NCBI RefSeq assembly: GCF_021369635.1
Contig: NZ_JAJNBZ010000037.1
Location: forward strand, 1-55,790
DNA length: 55,790 nucleotides
Direction: 5' to 3'
Source of the DNA: Paenibacillus profundus
Lineage (GTDB): Bacteria > Bacillota > Bacilli > Paenibacillales > Paenibacillaceae
A program made the translations under genes and the position numbers. Each line of letters begins with the position of its first letter. The first letter of the stretch is position 1. Below are positions 51,763 through 55,790 of the stretch, in pieces. A model generated the notes under the pieces. It saw only the letters and a list, made by a program, of their open reading frames with translations. It made no database searches and was not told the origin of the DNA.

Positions 51763-51948
51763 CTAGTGTAAAGAGCATTTGTTTTTTATAAAATGAATTT
51801 GGTTTTCCACGCGATTCATTTCCTGCTCGATCTCATCGGACATGCCGCCGATGGCTTTTGTGCGTAACGACTCGAGCTCCGCTATAAGCTGGGGCAGATC
51901 GTCGTTTACTCGCGCACAGTTGTAATCACTTTCAATATTGTCGAGCAT
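51763..51948 (-). CDS. Small helical protein, 61 residues
   Basis: MLDNIESDYNCARVNDDLPQ begins an acidic protein with a likely two-helix hairpin (LIAELESLRTKAIGGMSDEI then EQEMNRVENQIHFIKNK). This is the size and heptad look of Spo0E-like or small coiled-coil proteins, but the Spo0E signature is not convincing. GGAGGGATTACG precedes the ATG, a strong site. It follows a 30-residue peptide gene on the same strand. Confidence 0.65.
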   Translation of the reverse strand: MLDNIESDYNCARVNDDLPQLIAELESLRTKAIGGMSDEIEQEMNRVENQIHFIKNKCSLH

Positions 51949-51976
51949 CGTAATCCCTCCAGACTAAAGCCTGCTG

Positions 51977-52069
51977 CTATTTGCTTTTGTTTTTTCCTTT
52001 TGCGTTGTTGGCGTCCGAAGTGCGTGTCGTCGTGTTTTGTCTGGAATGCCCTTGCTGTTTGTGTGCCAT
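51977..52069 (-). CDS. Small hydrophilic peptide, 30 residues
   Basis: MAHKQQGHSRQNTTTRTSDA then NNAKGKNKSK: a very polar, basic, Gln/Asn/Thr-rich peptide resembling minor small acid-soluble spore or coat peptides in composition. AAAGGATG lies upstream at long spacing. The downstream 61-residue gene starts 28 bases after its stop. A spore role is inferred from composition only. Confidence 0.45.
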   Translation of the reverse strand: MAHKQQGHSRQNTTTRTSDANNAKGKNKSK

Positions 52070-52137
52070 TGTTATACACATCCTTTGTCATGGTTTAGTA
52101 TGCTGCGAATGAATGAATTCAAATGAATTCCCATCAA

Positions 52138-52275
52138 CTAGCCTTCCTGCTTAGGAATGCGGTTGAGGCTTGGTGGTCGGGCGCCCGCTTTCTCAGGCTT
52201 AAGCGTGATGCTTTCTTCTTTTTGGCTTGATTTGTTCTGCTGTTGATGAATGCGTTCCGCTTTATTGTGCGGCAT
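52138..52275 (-). CDS. Small hydrophilic protein, 45 residues
   Basis: MPHNKAERIHQQQNKSSQKE then ESITLKPEKAGARPPSLNRI and PKQEG. It is strongly polar and probably disordered. GGAGGTGAGCGGC precedes ATG 52275, an excellent ribosome binding site; the longer in-frame extension is not supported. It is the first of three small genes on this strand and could be expressed in the forespore. No family is recognised. Confidence 0.6.
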   Translation of the reverse strand: MPHNKAERIHQQQNKSSQKEESITLKPEKAGARPPSLNRIPKQEG

Positions 52276-52339
52276 GCCGCTCACCTCCACCCTTATCCTT
52301 CCCACAGCACACTCTTTTATGACGAAGGACATGATGCAA

Positions 52340-54118
52340 TTACTGCTTGTTGCTGTCGTTCGAGTTGACCTTGAATTGCGTCAGCATCGATTCCATATCC
52401 CGGCTCAATGACAATAAGCTGTCAGCAGAGGCGGCAATCTGTTCCGTGAGCGCCGACTGTTCTTCCGTCGTAGCAGCGACGCGGGACGTATGATCGTGGG
52501 AGCTCTCGGCGACGCTGGACAACTGCTCGACGAGCAGCGAGACATCTTCGCAGGATTGCGCAATCTGCTTAGCGATCGTTCGATACTGCTCCACCTGCTC
52601 ATTCGTCTGAGCAATGGCTGAGGATATGCTGCTGAAGGCGTTATCTGCCTCTTGGACCGCCGTCAGACCATGCATAACCGCATCCTGCTGCCGCAGCGCG
52701 GCTTGCTCGGTCATCATTTGCTTTGCATGAACTTCATGAATCAACTCCATAATAGTATGGAGTGAACGCTTCGAATGCTCTGCCAATTGGCGCACTTCCA
52801 ACGCGACTACCTGGAAGCCCCGTCCGTGCTCACCGGCGCGAGCAGCTTCAATCGAGGCATTCAACGCGAGCAGCTCCGTCTGCTTGACGCTATTCTGGAT
52901 TAAGCTGGCGGCCCCGTTAATCTGGTTGACCACTTCAGACAAGCTTGAAAAAGCGTGGTGCGTCTCTTCGGATGCGGATTGGATGACATTCATCTGCTCG
53001 ACCGCTCGTTCCACGACATTACGCCCAGTATTTGCCTGTGTTGAAGATTGCTGCATCCATAGCGCTACTTGATCAGATGATGCCGCGATCTGCTGAACGC
53101 CTGTTGCAATTTCACCCATCGCTGCTTTCGTCTCTTTCGCGTTATGCTGCTGCTCCAACGCTCCGTTCGTCACTTCCATCATCGCGCTTGCCGCTTCTTG
53201 CGCCGCGATGGCTGTTTCTTCCGCGCCGCGCTTCAGCTCTTGCGACGATATCGACACATTGTTCGCAGCTTGCTGTACGCTCTGCAACAAATTCCCCAGT
53301 CGGCCAATCATATGATTGAATACGGTCGACAGCCGCCCAATTTCATCTTGCGTCTTCACATCCAGCTTCACCGTAAGATCGCCTTCCGCCGCTTGCTCAC
53401 TAAGACGATGGATGACGTTAAGCGGCTTGAGTTGGCGGTAAATATACCAAGTGAGAATAAGCATGCCGACGAATCCCAACGCCAAACCGGTAATGAGCGC
53501 CTGCTTCAAGTAGTTCATGAACTCTTGCTTGACCGGTGTGTAGTCAAAATCAAGCACAAAGTAAGCAAGCGTCTTGCCGCGATCATCCTTGACCGGCGCA
53601 ATCGCGCTAATCAGCGTATCATCACCGATAAGGAACTCGTCGGACAAGGCTTGTCCCTTCTTCATCATCTCTTTATATGCCTCTTCAATGGATGGCGGCA
53701 TTTCGTAGGTCTTGTTCGCGGTCACCCCTTGCTGTTCAAGGCCGCTATTCGCTTGCAAAATACGAAATGCGGCGCGTTCCGCCCCTTCTTGCTTCCCTTC
53801 GGGCACAATAAGGAAGGCGTTTACAATGTCATCCTTGGCAATGACATTAAGACGTCCGCGTATGAGCCTGAAGATCGAATCTTCCATCGGCGCATTGGCT
53901 TCTTTGCTCTGAAGCATGTTGGATGCTTGCCGGATCGCGCCCTTTACATCGGTTAATTCCATCTTCACGAACAATTCATGCTTTTGTTGTAAAAAGTCCA
54001 GGTATAACGCTTTTTCACGAGAATACTCCCGCATGATGAAAAAGCCGCTAATCGCCATCACAATGATGTACGAAACCAAAATAAGCTTCGGAATGATGCT
54101 GCGCTTAAACCAATCCAT
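52340..54118 (-). CDS. Methyl-accepting chemotaxis protein
   Basis: A 592-residue chemoreceptor: a first membrane span (about 8-28), an external sensing domain (29-195) with a Cache-like [20 protein letters not shown] end, a second span (about 203-222), HAMP ([20 protein letters not shown]) and the signalling coiled coil. The tip is [20 protein letters not shown], followed by [16 protein letters not shown] 54118 has AAAAGGGGG upstream. The sensor resembles that of the receptor at 27-29 kb (both contain an F-x-V-D-F-x segment before the second span), so they may be paralogues. Confidence 0.94.
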   Translation of the reverse strand: MDWFKRSIIPKLILVSYIIVMAISGFFIMREYSREKALYLDFLQQKHELFVKMELTDVKGAIRQASNMLQSKEANAPMEDSIFRLIRGRLNVIAKDDIVNAFLIVPEGKQEGAERAAFRILQANSGLEQQGVTANKTYEMPPSIEEAYKEMMKKGQALSDEFLIGDDTLISAIAPVKDDRGKTLAYFVLDFDYTPVKQEFMNYLKQALITGLALGFVGMLILTWYIYRQLKPLNVIHRLSEQAAEGDLTVKLDVKTQDEIGRLSTVFNHMIGRLGNLLQSVQQAANNVSISSQELKRGAEETAIAAQEAASAMMEVTNGALEQQHNAKETKAAMGEIATGVQQIAASSDQVALWMQQSSTQANTGRNVVERAVEQMNVIQSASEETHHAFSSLSEVVNQINGAASLIQNSVKQTELLALNASIEAARAGEHGRGFQVVALEVRQLAEHSKRSLHTIMELIHEVHAKQMMTEQAALRQQDAVMHGLTAVQEADNAFSSISSAIAQTNEQVEQYRTIAKQIAQSCEDVSLLVEQLSSVAESSHDHTSRVAATTEEQSALTEQIAASADSLLSLSRDMESMLTQFKVNSNDSNKQ

Positions 54119-54210
54119 GAGCGTCCCCCTTTTCAATCTTGCTTACAATAAAGTAATCTTCATGGATTTTATCATATTTTTGGCAGCGCGTATGCATCTT
54201 TTTAGATCAT

Positions 54211-55015
54211 TTATCCCCCCAATACGACACGATCATCGACGAATTGCTCTCCGCGAACCCGTTCGAACTCACGCAGCAGTTTCTCGACCGTCAGTGAGCC
54301 TTTGTCAGCTGCCGCAATATCTAGCACGATTCTGCCTTTATCCATCATTATCAGCCGGTTGCCGAGCCGAATTGCCTGCTCCATATTGTGCGTCACCATC
54401 AATGTCGTTAGCGAGGACCTGCGGACGATTTCTTCCGTCAAACGTATAATCAGTTCGGCACGAGCCGGATCAAGGGCCGCCGTATGCTCATCTAACAGCA
54501 AAATGCTAGGATTCGTAAATGTCGCCATCAGCAAGCTAAGCGCTTGGCGCTCCCCACCGGATAACAGGCCGACCTTCGCACTCAAGCGATCCTCAAGGCC
54601 CAGCCGCAAGCTGGCCAGCTGTTCCTTGAACCACGTACGGCGATGACGGTTCACTCCTGGGCCTAGTCCACGCCTTCCTATGCGTGCTGCCGCGATAGCC
54701 AAGTTCTCCTCGATCGTCATCGCATGCGCCGTACCTGCCATCGGATCTTGAAATACTCTGCCAATCCAGCGGCTCCGCCGATGCTCGGGCATCGATGTCA
54801 CATCGCGGTCATCTGATTACATTTCCGATGTCCGGAAGGATTGCACCAGATATAATATTCATCAACGTCGATTTGCCTGCCCCGTTGCTGCCGATAATCG
54901 TCACGAAATCACCTGGATTCAGATGCAAATGAATATGCGTCAGTGCCAACTTCTCGTCCGCTGTGTTCGGATTAAAAAATTTACTGACCTGTTCCATTTT
55001 CAGCATTTTACTCAC
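54211..55015 (-). pseudogene. Frameshifted ABC transporter ATPase (TrpYZ/YkoD-type amino acid importer group)
   Basis: GTG 55015 starts a frame with ALTHIHLHLNPGDFVTIIGS and Walker A GSNGAGKST, stopping after PDIGNVIR. A second frame resumes DDRDVTSMPEHRRSRWIGRV with FQDPMAGTA, signature LLSGGERQALSLLMA, Walker B ILLLDEHTAALDP and THNMEQAI. Together they make a normal ATPase of about 265 residues of the COG1101 type that pairs with COG4120 permeases for aromatic amino acids. The break lies at about 54814-54822. One or two bases would restore it, so sequencing error is possible. Its start overlaps the permease stop. Confidence 0.85.
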
Positions 55016-55787
55016 CGCCCTCTTTTGTATATTGAATAGCTCGCTGACGGCTTATGTTGCGCTGATTCACCGAGCGGCGAATCATAGGCAGCGTCAAGGC
55101 AACGATGACGATGACGGCTGTAAGCAGCTTCATATCAGTCGCGTTCATCTGCAAACGCAGCGCGATCGCGACGATAACACGATATAATACAGCGCCCAGA
55201 AGAACGGCAAATGTCGCCCGTGCGATGGTACGATGTCCAAAGATGGCTTCGCCGATAATAACCGAAGCTAATCCGACTACGATCATGCCCACGCCTGATT
55301 GAATGTCGACAAAGCCTTGTGACTGTGCGACCAAGGCGCCTGAGAGAGCGACAAGTGCATTGGAGAGACTGACGCCGAGAATAAGCGTACTGTCGGTATG
55401 AACGCCGAAGCTGCGTATCATGCGCGGGTTGTTGCCGGTCGCCCGCAGTGAAAGTCCAATTTCCGTGCGCAAGAACCAATCCAATCCGAACTTAACAAGC
55501 AATGCAAATACTCCCATAACGATGAGCATCGTGTATCCTTGCGACAATGGGGTCAATACCGTATCCGTGTTCACTATCCCGATGTTGGCCTTCCCCATAA
55601 TGCGCAAGTTGATGGAATAAAGGGCGATCATCATCAAAATACCGGACAAAAGCGCATTGATTTTACCTTTCGTATGGATAAGCCCCGTAATCTCCTTTAT
55701 AATCTTATAAAATAAAGAACGGCCTGCAATGATGCGAGGCCACTGAAAAACACGGCTTTTGTACGTAACCGAAAGTGAACACATCAA
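55008..55787 (-). CDS. ABC transporter permease (COG4120 type), N-terminus missing or replaced
   Basis: Recognisable permease sequence begins at TGLIHTKGKINALLSGILMM and continues through GLSLRATGNNPRMIRSFGVH (the conserved cytoplasmic coupling loop) and GVGMIVVGLASVIIGEAIFG to the C-terminus at 55008. Full-length relatives have about 90-100 further residues (three spans) before this point. Here the upstream 35 codons (MMCSLSVTYKSRVFQWPRII...) are unrelated, so the gene is either rearranged near 55680-55690 or the window edge carries a misassembly. With the broken ATPase it suggests a non-functional importer. The binding protein gene would lie beyond the window. Confidence 0.7.
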   Translation of the reverse strand: MMCSLSVTYKSRVFQWPRIIAGRSLFYKIIKEITGLIHTKGKINALLSGILMMIALYSINLRIMGKANIGIVNTDTVLTPLSQGYTMLIVMGVFALLVKFGLDWFLRTEIGLSLRATGNNPRMIRSFGVHTDSTLILGVSLSNALVALSGALVAQSQGFVDIQSGVGMIVVGLASVIIGEAIFGHRTIARATFAVLLGAVLYRVIVAIALRLQMNATDMKLLTAVIVIVALTLPMIRRSVNQRNISRQRAIQYTKEGGE

Positions 55788-55790
55788 AAA

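Overview
The window looks like chromosomal DNA of a spore-forming, low-to-medium GC Firmicute, most likely a Paenibacillus or close relative. Supporting signs are strong AGGAGG-type ribosome binding sites, long T-tailed terminators, a GbsR/OpuA osmoprotectant locus, a BmrCD-like exporter pair, HelD, a TrhA/hemolysin III protein, DUF3891 and DUF2642 proteins, c-di-AMP riboswitches and small spore-type peptides. The genus is an inference; no rRNA or tRNA gene was seen.

Layout. 1-1000: a six-repeat CRISPR array of type I-C repeat form, read leftwards, with its AT-rich leader on the right and no cas genes in the window; beside it lies a decayed transposase. 1.0-8.7 kb: a DASS dicarboxylate transporter behind a cre-like site, a frameshifted flavin monooxygenase, a serine hydrolase, a membrane-bound Mrr-type nuclease and small unknowns. 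8.9-16.7 kb: a large secreted or membrane TPM-domain coiled-coil protein, an amidohydrolase, an AraC regulator with a C45 acyltransferase/peptidase, a divergent LysR gene, and the stub of a secreted CBM32 protein. 16.8-24.5 kb: a potassium uptake operon (small ORF, kdpF, A, B, C, then a tandem-duplicated KdpD sensor/USP protein without kinase) preceded by two consecutive c-di-AMP riboswitches, each with its own terminator. 24.8-38.8 kb: mixed single genes (MOP-family exporter, two-gene membrane/zinc-ribbon unit, chemoreceptor, Tet-type ribosomal protection GTPase, LigB dioxygenase with Rrf2 regulator, TrhA, GntR/LacI regulator) and a gene-poor stretch. 38.2-42.1 kb: gbsR divergent from an OpuA-type glycine betaine transporter. 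42.2-47 kb: DUF2642 protein, helD, pcp, DUF441 protein and a wrecked nnrE. 47.0-51.4 kb: a heterodimeric multidrug ABC exporter behind a leader peptide and attenuator-like terminator. 51.7-55.8 kb: three small proteins, a second chemoreceptor, and a frameshifted amino-acid-type ABC transporter running off the end.

How the parts work together. Two loci handle osmotic and potassium stress: kdp (switched off by c-di-AMP through RNA) and opuA (controlled by GbsR). Two others deal with ribosome- or polymerase-directed antibiotics: the ribosomal protection GTPase, helD and the attenuated bmrCD-like pair.

Several genes carry single-base indels (3.2-4.5, 16.6, 46.6 and 54.8 kb). Real decay and sequencing error cannot be separated from the sequence alone. 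The most interesting signals are the tandem riboswitch plus double-KdpD potassium locus and the leader-peptide attenuator in front of the drug exporter.
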